From Prevotellaceae bacterium (GTDB lineage Bacteria; Bacteroidota; Bacteroidia; Bacteroidales; Bacteroidaceae), in assembly GCA_031262265.1 (NCBI GenBank), contig JAISIB010000054.1, positions 1 to 12,385 on the forward strand: a stretch of DNA of 12,385 nucleotides. Direction: 5' to 3'. Positions 5,231-12,385 of the stretch are shown here, piece by piece. The notes beneath the pieces are model-generated. The model was given only the letters and a program-made list of their open reading frames with translations, searched no databases and was not told the DNA's origin. The translations under genes and the position numbers were made by a program. The first letter of the stretch is position 1. Every line of letters starts with the position of its first letter.

Positions 5231-7495
5231 ATGCATAATTCTTATCTTGACGAACTGAACGCAAGCCAGCACGCTGCGGTTATATATAACGAGGGGCATT
5301 CGCTTGTCATTGCCGGTGCAGGATCCGGAAAGACGCGTGTTCTAACCTATAAGATTGCTTACTTACTGGAACACGGTTATCAGCCGTGGAACATACTGGC
5401 ACTTACTTTTACCAATAAGGCTGCGCGTGAAATGAAAGAGAGAATTGCCAATCTCGTAGGGCAATCGGTGGCGCAGCGACTATGGATGGGTACGTTTCAT
5501 TCTATCTTCTTACGCATTCTCCGTTACGAATCCGAATATGTAGGTTTCAGCTCACACTTTACCGTGTATGATGCATCCGACAGCCGAAGTCTTATCCGAC
5601 ATATTATTAAAGAAATGAAACTGGACGACAAGCTTTATAAACCGGCCAGCGTTCAAAATCGTATTTCGCAAGCCAAAAATAGTCTGATTAGTCCGAAGGA
5701 ATATTCCGAAGATAAAGAGTTGGTAGAAGAAGATATAGCGCAACGCACGCCGGCTATACGCGAAATCTATCAACGCTATGTCGTTCGTTGCCGACAAGCG
5801 GATGCTATGGATTTTGATGACTTGCTTTTCTATATTTACCGACTGTTTCGTGAACATAACGAAGTGGCAAAAAAATACAACGAACGCTTTCGTTACATCT
5901 TGGTTGACGAATATCAGGACACCAATCACGCGCAGCACGAGATCGTCAAGTTGTTGGGCAAAGGAGAAGGGTGTCGCGTATGCGTAGTGGGGGACGACGC
6001 GCAAAGTATCTACTCGTTCAGAGGCGCAGATATACGCAATTTCATTGAATTTCCCCAAGATTTTCCGGGCACACAGACTTTCTTGACACAAAACTATCGT
6101 TCAACGCAAACGATCGTAGAAGCTGCCCATTCGCTCATTGCTAAAAATGAGCAGCAAATACCGAAGAAAAAAGTTTCTTCCGAGAAAGAACAAGGAGAAC
6201 TTATTACGGTATCCCAAGCATACTCTGATATAGAAGAAGGAGAAATGGTTGCCGGACGCATAGCCAACATGCATCGCCTACAAAATGAGCCGTATGGCGG
6301 CTTCGCTATCTTATATCGTACCAACGCCCAAAGCCGTATCTTCGAAGAAGCGTTACGTAAACGCAACATCCCGTATCGCATTTACGGAGGATTATCGTTC
6401 TATCAGCGCAAAGAGATTAAAGATATCACATCTTACTTTCGTCTGGTCGTAAACCCGCGTGATGAAGAGGCCTTCAAGCGTATTATCAATTACCCAAAGC
6501 GTGGTATCGGAGAGGCTACCGTAGATAAAATCATTAGTGCAGCCACGAATCACGGCGTCAGCCTGTGGCAAGTGATAAATTCACCGGATACGTATGCGTT
6601 GAACGTCGCGAAAGCAACTAACAACAAATTACAGGGATTTCGCAACCTGATAAAAAGTTTTCAGGATAAGCTGAATATAATGGACGCTGCTACTTTGGGC
6701 GAGCAGATTATTGATAAATCCGGTATCAACGAAGATTTGGCGGATTTGACGAAAGATGAGGAGAACAACCGGAGAGAAAATATAAGCGAGCTACTAAACA
6801 ATATGCATACATTCTGCAACATACATCGTGAAGAAGATATGGAATCGCCGACGTTGGGTTTATTTTTATCAGAAATTTCTTTGTTAACAGATCAAGATAC
6901 CGATGTAGAGGATGATGAACGGGAGAAAGTAACATTGACAACGGTGCACGCTGCCAAAGGTTTGGAGTTTCGTACCGTATTCGTGGTCGGCTTGGAAGAC
7001 GGACTATTTCCAAGTAAACAAGCTGCATATAATAAACAAGCAATAGAAGAAGAACGACGATTATTTTACGTTGCCATTACGCGTGCCGAGCTTTATTGTT
7101 TTCTGTCATACTCACGTAATCGTTATCGCTACGGTCATCCAGACAGTTTACCTCGTAGTCCTTTTATAGATGACATTGATACTCGTTACTTAGACCTTTC
7201 CGGTGATACTCGCATCAATCGTAAACCGGCTGTCTCCGTCACGCGTCAAGTTTACACACCTGTACCGCGCACGGATAAACTACGTCCCATAGATACAAAA
7301 CCCGTTTCGCCGCAATTGTCGCATACGTCGGACGGCATGCATGTGGGCGGACACATCGAGCACGCACGCTTTGGGCTTGGCGAAGTCGTCAAGTTGGAAG
7401 GGGAAGGCGATAATTGTAAAGCCACCATTCGCTTTGAATACGCCGGTACTAAACAATTACTGCTCCGCTTCGCGCAATACAAAGTGGTGGATTGA
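5231..7495 (+). CDS. pcrA: UvrD/PcrA-type superfamily 1A 3'-5' DNA helicase
   Basis: It is an ATP-driven 3'-5' DNA helicase/translocase used in nucleotide excision repair, replication restart and removal of RecA or RNA polymerase. All SF1A motifs are present: Q motif LNASQHAAV (9-17), Walker A AGAGSGKT (28-35), LTFTNKAAREM (58-68), GTFHSIFLRILR (87-98), motif II VDEYQDT (225-231), motif III VVGDDAQSIYSFRGAD (252-267), NYRST (288-292), motif V TVHAAKGLEF (571-580), and motif VI EEERRLFYVAITRAE (606-620). After a linker (about 655-705) a C-terminal Tudor-like domain of the PcrA/UvrD RNA-polymerase-binding type is seen (GGHIEHARFGLGEVVKLEG). The length of 754 aa is normal and the gene looks intact. 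The start at 5231 gives the usual short lead before the Q motif, with GAGG 4-7 bases upstream. It is a single-gene unit; pcrA versus uvrD is a naming choice. Confidence 0.95.
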   Translation: MHNSYLDELNASQHAAVIYNEGHSLVIAGAGSGKTRVLTYKIAYLLEHGYQPWNILALTFTNKAAREMKERIANLVGQSVAQRLWMGTFHSIFLRILRYESEYVGFSSHFTVYDASDSRSLIRHIIKEMKLDDKLYKPASVQNRISQAKNSLISPKEYSEDKELVEEDIAQRTPAIREIYQRYVVRCRQADAMDFDDLLFYIYRLFREHNEVAKKYNERFRYILVDEYQDTNHAQHEIVKLLGKGEGCRVCVVGDDAQSIYSFRGADIRNFIEFPQDFPGTQTFLTQNYRSTQTIVEAAHSLIAKNEQQIPKKKVSSEKEQGELITVSQAYSDIEEGEMVAGRIANMHRLQNEPYGGFAILYRTNAQSRIFEEALRKRNIPYRIYGGLSFYQRKEIKDITSYFRLVVNPRDEEAFKRIINYPKRGIGEATVDKIISAATNHGVSLWQVINSPDTYALNVAKATNNKLQGFRNLIKSFQDKLNIMDAATLGEQIIDKSGINEDLADLTKDEENNRRENISELLNNMHTFCNIHREEDMESPTLGLFLSEISLLTDQDTDVEDDEREKVTLTTVHAAKGLEFRTVFVVGLEDGLFPSKQAAYNKQAIEEERRLFYVAITRAELYCFLSYSRNRYRYGHPDSLPRSPFIDDIDTRYLDLSGDTRINRKPAVSVTRQVYTPVPRTDKLRPIDTKPVSPQLSHTSDGMHVGGHIEHARFGLGEVVKLEGEGDNCKATIRFEYAGTKQLLLRFAQYKVVD

Positions 7496-7507
7496 ACGGG
7501 TATTTTC

Positions 7508-7557
7508 TTTGTAAGTTGCGTCAACAAGCTCGTAAGATATTTCAAAAAACTCGTAAG
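7508..7557 (+). repeat. Three direct repeats with exact 21-bp period upstream of the aldolase promoter
   Basis: YTYGTAAG occurs at 7508-7515 (TTTGTAAG), 7529-7536 (CTCGTAAG) and 7550-7557 (CTCGTAAG), each 21 bp apart, about two turns of B-DNA. A degenerate inverted copy (CTTATGAG) follows at 7578-7585. The second repeat is also part of AAGCTCGTA (7526-7534), which pairs perfectly with TACGAGCTT (7572-7580). The repeats are centred roughly 45, 66 and 87 bp upstream of the predicted start of transcription, where activator sites usually sit. The bound factor is unknown. The 9-bp inverted repeat could alternatively fold in read-through RNA from the helicase. Confidence 0.55.
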
Positions 7558-7585
7558 TTATAGCAATAAGATACGAGCTTATGAG

Positions 7586-7593
7586 TACCTTTG
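7586..7593 (+). promoter_or_regulatory. Promoter (-7 element) of the threonine aldolase-fumarase unit
   Basis: TACCTTTG matches the Bacteroidota -7 consensus exactly and ends 22 bases before the aldolase ATG. No TTTG stands at the expected -33 position (about 7563-7566 reads GCAA), which suggests dependence on an activator bound to the repeats just upstream. The leader after it is A-rich with no Shine-Dalgarno, as is usual in this phylum. Confidence 0.75.
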
Positions 7594-7615
7594 CGGGGCT
7601 AATTAAAAACAGACA

Positions 7616-8641
7616 ATGAGAAGTTTTGCTTCAGACAACAATTCGGGCGTGCATCCGGCGGTGATGGAAGCCCTTCGACAGGCTAATACCGACCATGCTG
7701 TTGGTTATGGAGCCGATCCATGGACGGCGCAAGCCGTTCGTACGGTGCGAGCCGCATTTGAAACTCCCGACTGCGAACCACTGTTCGTATTTAATGGAAC
7801 GGGCGCCAATGTTACTGCGTTGCAGCTGCTTACTCGCCCTTATCACCTCATATTATGTGCCGAGACCGCACACATCTATGTGGACGAGTGCGGTAGTCCG
7901 GCTAAGATGAGCGGTGCGCAGATTCGTCCGATACAGACGCCGGACGGAAAACTGACGCCGGAATTGATTCGCCCTCATTTGCATGGGTTCGGAGATGAGC
8001 ATCATTCACAGCCACGTGCCATTTATTTGTCGCAATGTACCGAGTTGGGTACCGTTTATACGCCCGACGAATTGAAAGCTATCACGGCGTTGGCGCATGA
8101 ATACGGGATGTACGTTCACATGGACGGCGCGCGTATCGCCAATGCCTGCGTCGCGTTGAAATGTTCGTTACGGGCGATGACGGTTGACTGTGGTATCGAC
8201 ATATTGTCTTTCGGCGGGACGAAGAACGGCCTTATGGTGGGCGAATGTGTCGTTGTCTTTAATTCTTTGTTCTCCGGCGAAGCAAAATTCGGACGTAAAC
8301 AATCGGCACAGTTAGCCTCGAAAATGCGTTATCTCTCCTGCCAATTCACCGCATATTTGACCAACGATTTGTGGTTGAGTAACGCAGGACACGCCAATCA
8401 GATGGCAGCTCGCTTATATGCTGCGTTGAAAGAAGTACCCGGTGTCCGGTTTACACAAAAACCGGAAGCTAATCAGCTTTTTCTTGTGATGCCTCGTCCT
8501 ATAATAGATCGTCTGCTGCAAGATTACTTCTTTTATTTTTGGAACGAAGCTGCCAATGAAATTCGTCTGGTTACTTCGTTCGATACGACCGAAGCCGATA
8601 TTGATGCGTTTATACGTACTTTGAAAACGATTGAATTATAA
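7616..8641 (+). CDS. ltaE: Low-specificity L-threonine aldolase (PLP-dependent)
   Basis: It cleaves L-threonine or allo-threonine to glycine and acetaldehyde (reversible) in the cytosol, giving a serine-independent glycine source. The 341-aa length is normal. It is a fold-type I PLP enzyme of the beta-eliminating lyase/threonine aldolase family: SDNNSGVHPAVMEAL at the N-terminus with GYGADPWT following, cofactor phosphate-binding segment FNGTGANVTAL (59-69), HMDGARIANA with the cofactor-binding Asp 170 and Arg 173, and DILSFGGTKNG with the Schiff-base Lys 203. The ATG follows the promoter by a 22-nt leader and is preceded by A-rich sequence. Fumarase starts 12 bp after its stop, so the two are cotranscribed. 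Stereochemical preference cannot be read from sequence. Confidence 0.93.
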   Translation: MRSFASDNNSGVHPAVMEALRQANTDHAVGYGADPWTAQAVRTVRAAFETPDCEPLFVFNGTGANVTALQLLTRPYHLILCAETAHIYVDECGSPAKMSGAQIRPIQTPDGKLTPELIRPHLHGFGDEHHSQPRAIYLSQCTELGTVYTPDELKAITALAHEYGMYVHMDGARIANACVALKCSLRAMTVDCGIDILSFGGTKNGLMVGECVVVFNSLFSGEAKFGRKQSAQLASKMRYLSCQFTAYLTNDLWLSNAGHANQMAARLYAALKEVPGVRFTQKPEANQLFLVMPRPIIDRLLQDYFFYFWNEAANEIRLVTSFDTTEADIDAFIRTLKTIEL

Positions 8642-8653
8642 AATAACAACAAC

Positions 8654-10291
8654 ATGCCAACACCTCCGTTTAAGTATCAGTCTATGTTTGAGAAAGGGGC
8701 TGATACGACTGAGTACTATTTGCTCACGAACGAACACGTCTCTGTGAGTGAGTTTGAAGGAACTCCGGTTCTTAAAGTAGCACCGGAAGGCTTGACCGCT
8801 ATGGCTAAAGCCGCTTTTCACGACGTCTCATTTATGTTGCGCCGTAGTCACAACGAACAAGTGGCTGCCATATTGAAAGATCCTGAGGCGAGCGAAAACG
8901 ATAAATATGTCGCTCTAACTTTTTTGCGTAATGCGGAAGTATCCGCAAAGGGAGTTCTTCCGTTTTGCCAAGATACAGGTACCGCTATCATACACGGAGA
9001 AAAAGGGCAGCAAGTATGGACGGATTGTACGGACGAGGAAGCTTTGTCGCTGGGCGTATATCAAACCTACACAGAAGATAACTTGCGCTACTCACAAAAT
9101 GCGCCGCTCACCATGTATGACGAAGTTAATACCGGTTGTAACCTGCCTGCTCAAATAGATATTGAAGCTACGAGAGGCATGGAGTATGAATTTCTCTGTG
9201 TTGCCAAAGGTGGTGGGTCGGCCAATAAGACTTATCTTTATCAGGAAACGAAAGCTATCTTGAATCCGGCTACTTTGATACCGTTCATGGTAGAGAAAAT
9301 GAAATCGCTGGGTACGGCGGCTTGTCCGCCGTATCACATCGCATTCGTTATCGGCGGTACGTCGGCAGAAAAAAACTTGCTGACCGTAAAACTTGCCTCT
9401 GCGCGCTATTATGATACTTTGCCGACAACAGGAAATACGTATGGTCGTGCATTCCGTGACGTAGAATTGGAGAAGCAGGTGCTTCTTGAGGCTCAGCGCA
9501 TCGGATTGGGTGCACAGTTCGGCGGTAAATATTTAGCCCACGACATTCGTATTATTCGTTTGCCGCGTCATGGTGCGTCGTGTCCGGTAGGACTTGGTGT
9601 TTCGTGCTCGGCTGATCGCAATATCAAATGCAAAATAAATAAAGAGGGTATTTGGATTGAAAAAATGGATACTCATCCGGGCGAACTGATTCCTGCCGAA
9701 TTGCAAAAGGCGGGTGAAGGCGATGCCGTGCGTATTGATTTGAATCGGCCGATGAAAGAGATATTGGCCGAACTGACGAAATATCCGGTAGCTACACGTT
9801 TGTCATTGAACGGAACGATTATCGTCGGACGAGACATCGCCCACGCAAAACTAAAAGAACGTCTCGACCGAGGAGAAGATCTCCCGCAATACATAAAAGA
9901 TCATCCGATTTATTATGCAGGTCCTGCCAAAACGCCAAAAGGTATGGCGTGTGGATCCATGGGACCAACGACGGCAGGACGTATGGACTCGTATGTGTCG
10001 TTATTTCAAAGTCATGGCGGCAGTATGATTATGCTTGCCAAAGGAAATCGCAGTCAACAGGTGACAGATTCCTGCCAAAAATACGGCGGCTTCTATCTGG
10101 GATCGATAGGTGGCCCTGCCGCTATTCTGGCACAAGAAAATATCAAAAATATCGAGTGCGTGGAATACCCCGAATTAGGCATGGAAGCCATTTGGAAGAT
10201 TGATGTGGAAGATTTTCCCGCATTTATTTTGGTAGACGACAAGGGTAACGATTTTTTCAAGCAATTGAAGCCTCGTTGCTGCCACCAATGA
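8654..10291 (+). CDS. fumA: Class I (iron-sulfur) fumarate hydratase
   Basis: It interconverts fumarate and L-malate using an oxygen-sensitive [4Fe-4S] cluster, in the TCA cycle or, in anaerobes, the reductive branch leading to succinate. The single 545-aa chain has the FumA/FumB two-domain length. Cluster ligands are Cys 105 (PFCQDTGT), Cys 224 (AACPPYH) and Cys 318 (VSCSADRN), the same positions as in E. coli FumA as I recall them. Other family segments are EVNTGCNLPAQID, CVAKGGGSANK, GAQFGGKY, and GSMGPTTAGRMDSYV in the C-terminal half. All appear intact. Second gene of the unit with threonine aldolase (12-bp gap, no own promoter seen), ended by the strong terminator 37 bp downstream. Related tartrate dehydratases are usually split in two subunits, so fumarase is favoured. 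Confidence 0.95.
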   Translation: MPTPPFKYQSMFEKGADTTEYYLLTNEHVSVSEFEGTPVLKVAPEGLTAMAKAAFHDVSFMLRRSHNEQVAAILKDPEASENDKYVALTFLRNAEVSAKGVLPFCQDTGTAIIHGEKGQQVWTDCTDEEALSLGVYQTYTEDNLRYSQNAPLTMYDEVNTGCNLPAQIDIEATRGMEYEFLCVAKGGGSANKTYLYQETKAILNPATLIPFMVEKMKSLGTAACPPYHIAFVIGGTSAEKNLLTVKLASARYYDTLPTTGNTYGRAFRDVELEKQVLLEAQRIGLGAQFGGKYLAHDIRIIRLPRHGASCPVGLGVSCSADRNIKCKINKEGIWIEKMDTHPGELIPAELQKAGEGDAVRIDLNRPMKEILAELTKYPVATRLSLNGTIIVGRDIAHAKLKERLDRGEDLPQYIKDHPIYYAGPAKTPKGMACGSMGPTTAGRMDSYVSLFQSHGGSMIMLAKGNRSQQVTDSCQKYGGFYLGSIGGPAAILAQENIKNIECVEYPELGMEAIWKIDVEDFPAFILVDDKGNDFFKQLKPRCCHQ

Positions 10292-10328
10292 GTGCGTTAT
10301 AACGAGTATAACAGATTTTGACCTGATG

Positions 10329-10362
10329 ATTCCCGATTGACATACGTCAATCGGGAATTTTA
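10329..10362 (+). terminator. Intrinsic terminator after fumarase
   Basis: A perfect 13-bp stem (ATTCCCGATTGAC / GTCAATCGGGAAT) with a 4-nt ATAC loop is followed by TTTATTC on the plus strand. It begins 38 bases after the fumarase stop. The T-tract overlaps the stop codon of the convergent citramalate synthase gene (TAA, 10360-10362). The same stem forms in the minus-strand transcript but lacks a downstream U-tract there, so it is strongest for fumarase and perhaps only 3'-end protecting for cimA. Confidence 0.9.
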
Positions 10363-11886
10363 TTCTTCGATTATATTCAACATCTTGATAGTTGCTTGAA
10401 TAGCGGCCTCGGTTTGGTCGGCGTCCAACCCGCGCGTGCGGAAAATCTGCCCGTTGTGTTGCCACGTAATAACAGCTTGTACCAGCGCATCCGTTCGTCC
10501 GCCGGGCGGAATAGTGACGGCGTAGTTTATCAACATGGGAAACGTGCGTTTCAGTGCCGTTTTATAAATCTTTCGCAAGGCTCGTACGAATGCGTCGTAT
10601 TGTCCGTCACCCGATGAGCTTTCTTCATACGTTTTTCCATTGATTTCGATACATAGCGTAGCCATCGGATGCAAGCGATGAGCCAACGTGACGAAATAGC
10701 TTTTCAGTACTACTTTTCGCGGCGTATGTTCGTGCTTCAAGACATCGGAGATAATATACGGAAGGTCTTCGGGCGTAACCTGTTCTTTGCGGTCGCCCAA
10801 TTCTATGATACGCTCAGTCACCCGTTTCATGGCGTCATCATCCAATTTCAGCCCCAAGGCTTCAATATTCTCACGGATATTGGCGCGACCGGAAGTCTTA
10901 CCCAACGCATACGTACGCATGCGACCGAAACGTTCGGGGAGTAGGTCGTTACAATAGAGGCCGGCTTTACGATCGCCGTCGGCGTGTACACCCGCTACTT
11001 GGGTAAATACATTTTCACCAACGATTGGTTTATTGGGCGGAATCACTACGCCAGAATACGACTCAACTAATCTACTTACCGCATTTAATCGGCTTTCATT
11101 GATACGCGTTTCTGCGTTGAAGTGGTCTTTTAAAATAGCTTGCACACTGGCTAACGGTGCGTTTCCGGCACGCTCGCCCAATCCGTTAATAGTGGTATGT
11201 AAACCTTTGGCTCCGGCCAGCACGGATCCGAGTACGTTGCTGACGGCCAGGTCGTAATCGTTGTGTGCATGAAAGTCGAAATGTTTGCCCGGATAGCGAC
11301 TGACCATGCGCCGAATGAAATGTATGACTTCTAACGGGTTTAGTATTCCCAGCGTGTCCGACAACATGAAGCGACGAACGGACGTATTTTGCAGCGCATC
11401 CATTAGTAAGAATACATACTCGGGAGAATGTCGCATACCGTTGCTCCAATCTTCGAGATACAAGTTTACTCCTATCCCCATCTCATCGGCGGCATGCAAT
11501 ACCTCTTGTATGTCTTGCAAATGCTCTTCGGCAGTTTTTCCTAATTGTTGTTCGCAGTGTTTGCGAGAACCTTTGCAAAGTAGATTAATAACTTCTCCGC
11601 CCGCCTCGCGTATCCAGTTAAGCGAAGCAGATCCGTCCACGAAACCAAGAACTTCAACGCGTGATAGGAGACCGCAGCTTCGCGCCCAGTCGCAAATCAG
11701 TTGTACGGCACGCCGTTCACCCTCTGAAACGCGCGTAGAGGCTACTTCGATACGGTCGACACGTAGGTCTTCGAGCAACAAACGGGCTATCATTAGTTTT
11801 TCTTGTGGTACGAAAGCTACGCCGCCCGTTTGTTCTCCGTCGCGTAGCGTAGTATCCATTATCTCTATATATGTGCGCTTTCCCAT
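10360..11886 (-). CDS. cimA: (R)-citramalate synthase, Leptospira type (LeuA homologue)
   Basis: It condenses pyruvate with acetyl-CoA to (R)-citramalate, the first step of threonine-independent isoleucine synthesis. The 508-aa chain has an N-terminal HMGL-like TIM barrel with DTTLRDGEQ (11-19), metal ligands HAHND (206-210) and NGLGERAGNAPL (about 234-245), a middle part with GVHADGDRK and LPERFGRMR, and a C-terminal LeuA-type allosteric domain from about 395 (PPGGRTDALV). Compared from memory with Leptospira interrogans CimA, the match runs nearly end to end with a constant offset of one, including its hydrophobic pyruvate pocket: Leu 80, Leu 103 and Tyr 143 here for Leu 81, Leu 104 and Tyr 144. 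This favours citramalate over isopropylmalate synthase, though databases often call it LeuA. The ATG at 11886 overlaps the end of leuD by 22 nt. Last gene of its operon in the window; no leuB follows. Confidence 0.88.
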   Translation of the reverse strand: MGKRTYIEIMDTTLRDGEQTGGVAFVPQEKLMIARLLLEDLRVDRIEVASTRVSEGERRAVQLICDWARSCGLLSRVEVLGFVDGSASLNWIREAGGEVINLLCKGSRKHCEQQLGKTAEEHLQDIQEVLHAADEMGIGVNLYLEDWSNGMRHSPEYVFLLMDALQNTSVRRFMLSDTLGILNPLEVIHFIRRMVSRYPGKHFDFHAHNDYDLAVSNVLGSVLAGAKGLHTTINGLGERAGNAPLASVQAILKDHFNAETRINESRLNAVSRLVESYSGVVIPPNKPIVGENVFTQVAGVHADGDRKAGLYCNDLLPERFGRMRTYALGKTSGRANIRENIEALGLKLDDDAMKRVTERIIELGDRKEQVTPEDLPYIISDVLKHEHTPRKVVLKSYFVTLAHRLHPMATLCIEINGKTYEESSSGDGQYDAFVRALRKIYKTALKRTFPMLINYAVTIPPGGRTDALVQAVITWQHNGQIFRTRGLDADQTEAAIQATIKMLNIIEE

Positions 11887-12385
11887 CGTTCTATTTTATC
11901 TTTACGGCTTAGCAGAAATTCTATATCGTCCTGTCCGGTCAGCAGGCAATGCTTTTTATACGGATCAACATCAAAGTGGCATTGAACGCCTACATTCGTT
12001 ATGCTAATAGCTTGGTTGGGTAAATCCACTTCCACTTGTAGTTGTGGATTTTTCTCTATTTCATGGAAGAGCGTCCATAGGAAGCTTTCGCTCACAGTGA
12101 CCGGCAACACAAAATTGTTCAAGGCATTCTGGCGAAATATATCTGCGAAAAATGCCGATACGATGACTCTAAATCCATAATCGGCCAATGCCCACGCCGC
12201 ATGTTCGCGGCTGGAACCCGAACCGAAGTTTTTACCCGCCACAAGTATGTGGCCGCTGTACAGCGGATTGTTCAATACAAAATTGGGGCGCGGTTGTCCT
12301 TCGGCATCCATGCGCCAATCGTAAAACAAGTTACCTCCAAAACCTTCGCGCGTAGTCGCTTTCAAAAAACGCGCAGGTATGATTT
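11865..12385 (-). CDS. leuD: Isopropylmalate/citramalate isomerase small subunit LeuD (5' end beyond window)
   Basis: LeuD pairs with LeuC to isomerise 2-isopropylmalate to 3-isopropylmalate (leucine) and citramalate to 3-methylmalate (isoleucine). About 173 codons are visible. The reading frame stays open to the right edge: IIPARFLKATTREGFG corresponds to E. coli LeuD DAIIPKQFLQKVTRTGFG, so roughly 25-30 N-terminal residues including the true start lie outside. An in-frame TTG at 12365 is not the start. Later motifs are GGNLFYDWR, NFGSGSSREHAAWALADYGF (swivelling-domain active-site loop) and FADIFRQNALNN. Its 3' end overlaps cimA by 22 nt, implying translational coupling and a leuC-leuD-cimA order, with leuC presumed just outside. 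Confidence 0.94.
   Translation of the reverse strand, partial: IIPARFLKATTREGFGGNLFYDWRMDAEGQPRPNFVLNNPLYSGHILVAGKNFGSGSSREHAAWALADYGFRVIVSAFFADIFRQNALNNFVLPVTVSESFLWTLFHEIEKNPQLQVEVDLPNQAISITNVGVQCHFDVDPYKKHCLLTGQDDIEFLLSRKDKIERWESAHI

Noticed and set aside
5552..6091. A 179-codon minus-strand open frame opposite the helicase.
   Set aside because: It is antisense to conserved helicase motifs, has no recognisable domain and no promoter, and is best explained as a shadow frame.
7526..7580. The AAGCTCGTA/TACGAGCTT inverted repeat as the helicase terminator.
   Set aside because: The loop would be 37 nt and no T-tract follows the second arm. The phased repeats and promoter position explain the region better.
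12363..12365. TTG at 12365 as the start of leuD.
   Set aside because: The frame stays open to the window edge and the upstream residues IIPARF match the LeuD family, so the real start is outside the window.
1..12385. CRISPR arrays, insertion sequences, phage genes, toxin-antitoxin pairs, tRNAs or known riboswitches.
   Set aside because: Read-through of both strands found no repeat-spacer pattern, transposase, terminal inverted repeats, clover-leaf or recognisable aptamer. All larger frames are ordinary chromosomal genes.

Overview
The window looks like chromosomal DNA from a member of the Bacteroidota, most likely Bacteroidales. Three lines of evidence support this. The promoters follow the Bacteroidota pattern: TAnnTTTG at -7, with TTTG about 19 bp upstream in the best case, and the exact octamer TACCTTTG occurs three times. 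Start codons are preceded by A/T-rich leaders with little or no Shine-Dalgarno sequence. Rho carries a very long Q/N-rich insertion of the type known from Bacteroides. GC content is moderate and even. I see no mobile element, phage gene, CRISPR array, tRNA or rRNA, and no gene-free stretch longer than about 140 bp. Genus cannot be fixed from this sequence alone.

Layout. Positions 1-5134 (minus strand) read, in transcription order, tetR-type regulator, fabG, an RluA-family pseudouridine synthase, tilS and rho, which runs off the left edge. The first four are packed with gaps of a few bases or overlaps and probably form one operon from a promoter at about 5165. rho has its own canonical promoter in the 138-bp gap after tilS. 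Positions 5231-7495 (plus strand) hold a complete PcrA/UvrD-type helicase, divergent from tetR. The tetR and helicase promoters face each other inside about 40 bp. Positions 7616-10291 (plus strand) hold a two-gene unit, low-specificity threonine aldolase followed 12 bp later by class I fumarase. It has a promoter at 7586 and a set of 21-bp-spaced repeats upstream, and ends in a strong hairpin terminator at 10329. Positions 10360-12385 (minus strand), convergent to fumarase, hold the end of a branched-chain amino acid operon: leuD (N-terminus beyond the right edge) overlapping a Leptospira-type (R)-citramalate synthase.

How the genes fit together. The left operon mixes lipid synthesis (FabG), RNA modification (RluA-like, TilS) and transcription termination (Rho), so it is mostly housekeeping under a TetR-type regulator. 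Fumarase serves the C4-dicarboxylate pathway and threonine aldolase serves glycine/threonine exchange. CimA with LeuD points to isoleucine made from pyruvate through citramalate, with LeuCD shared with leucine synthesis.

Most genes are well-known families. The features most worth a second look are the roughly 270-residue disordered insertion in Rho (Q/N-rich tract, AT-hook-like basic motif, acidic/hydrophobic island), the phased repeats upstream of the aldolase promoter, and the symmetric divergent promoter between tetR and the helicase. I found no convincing new multi-gene system.
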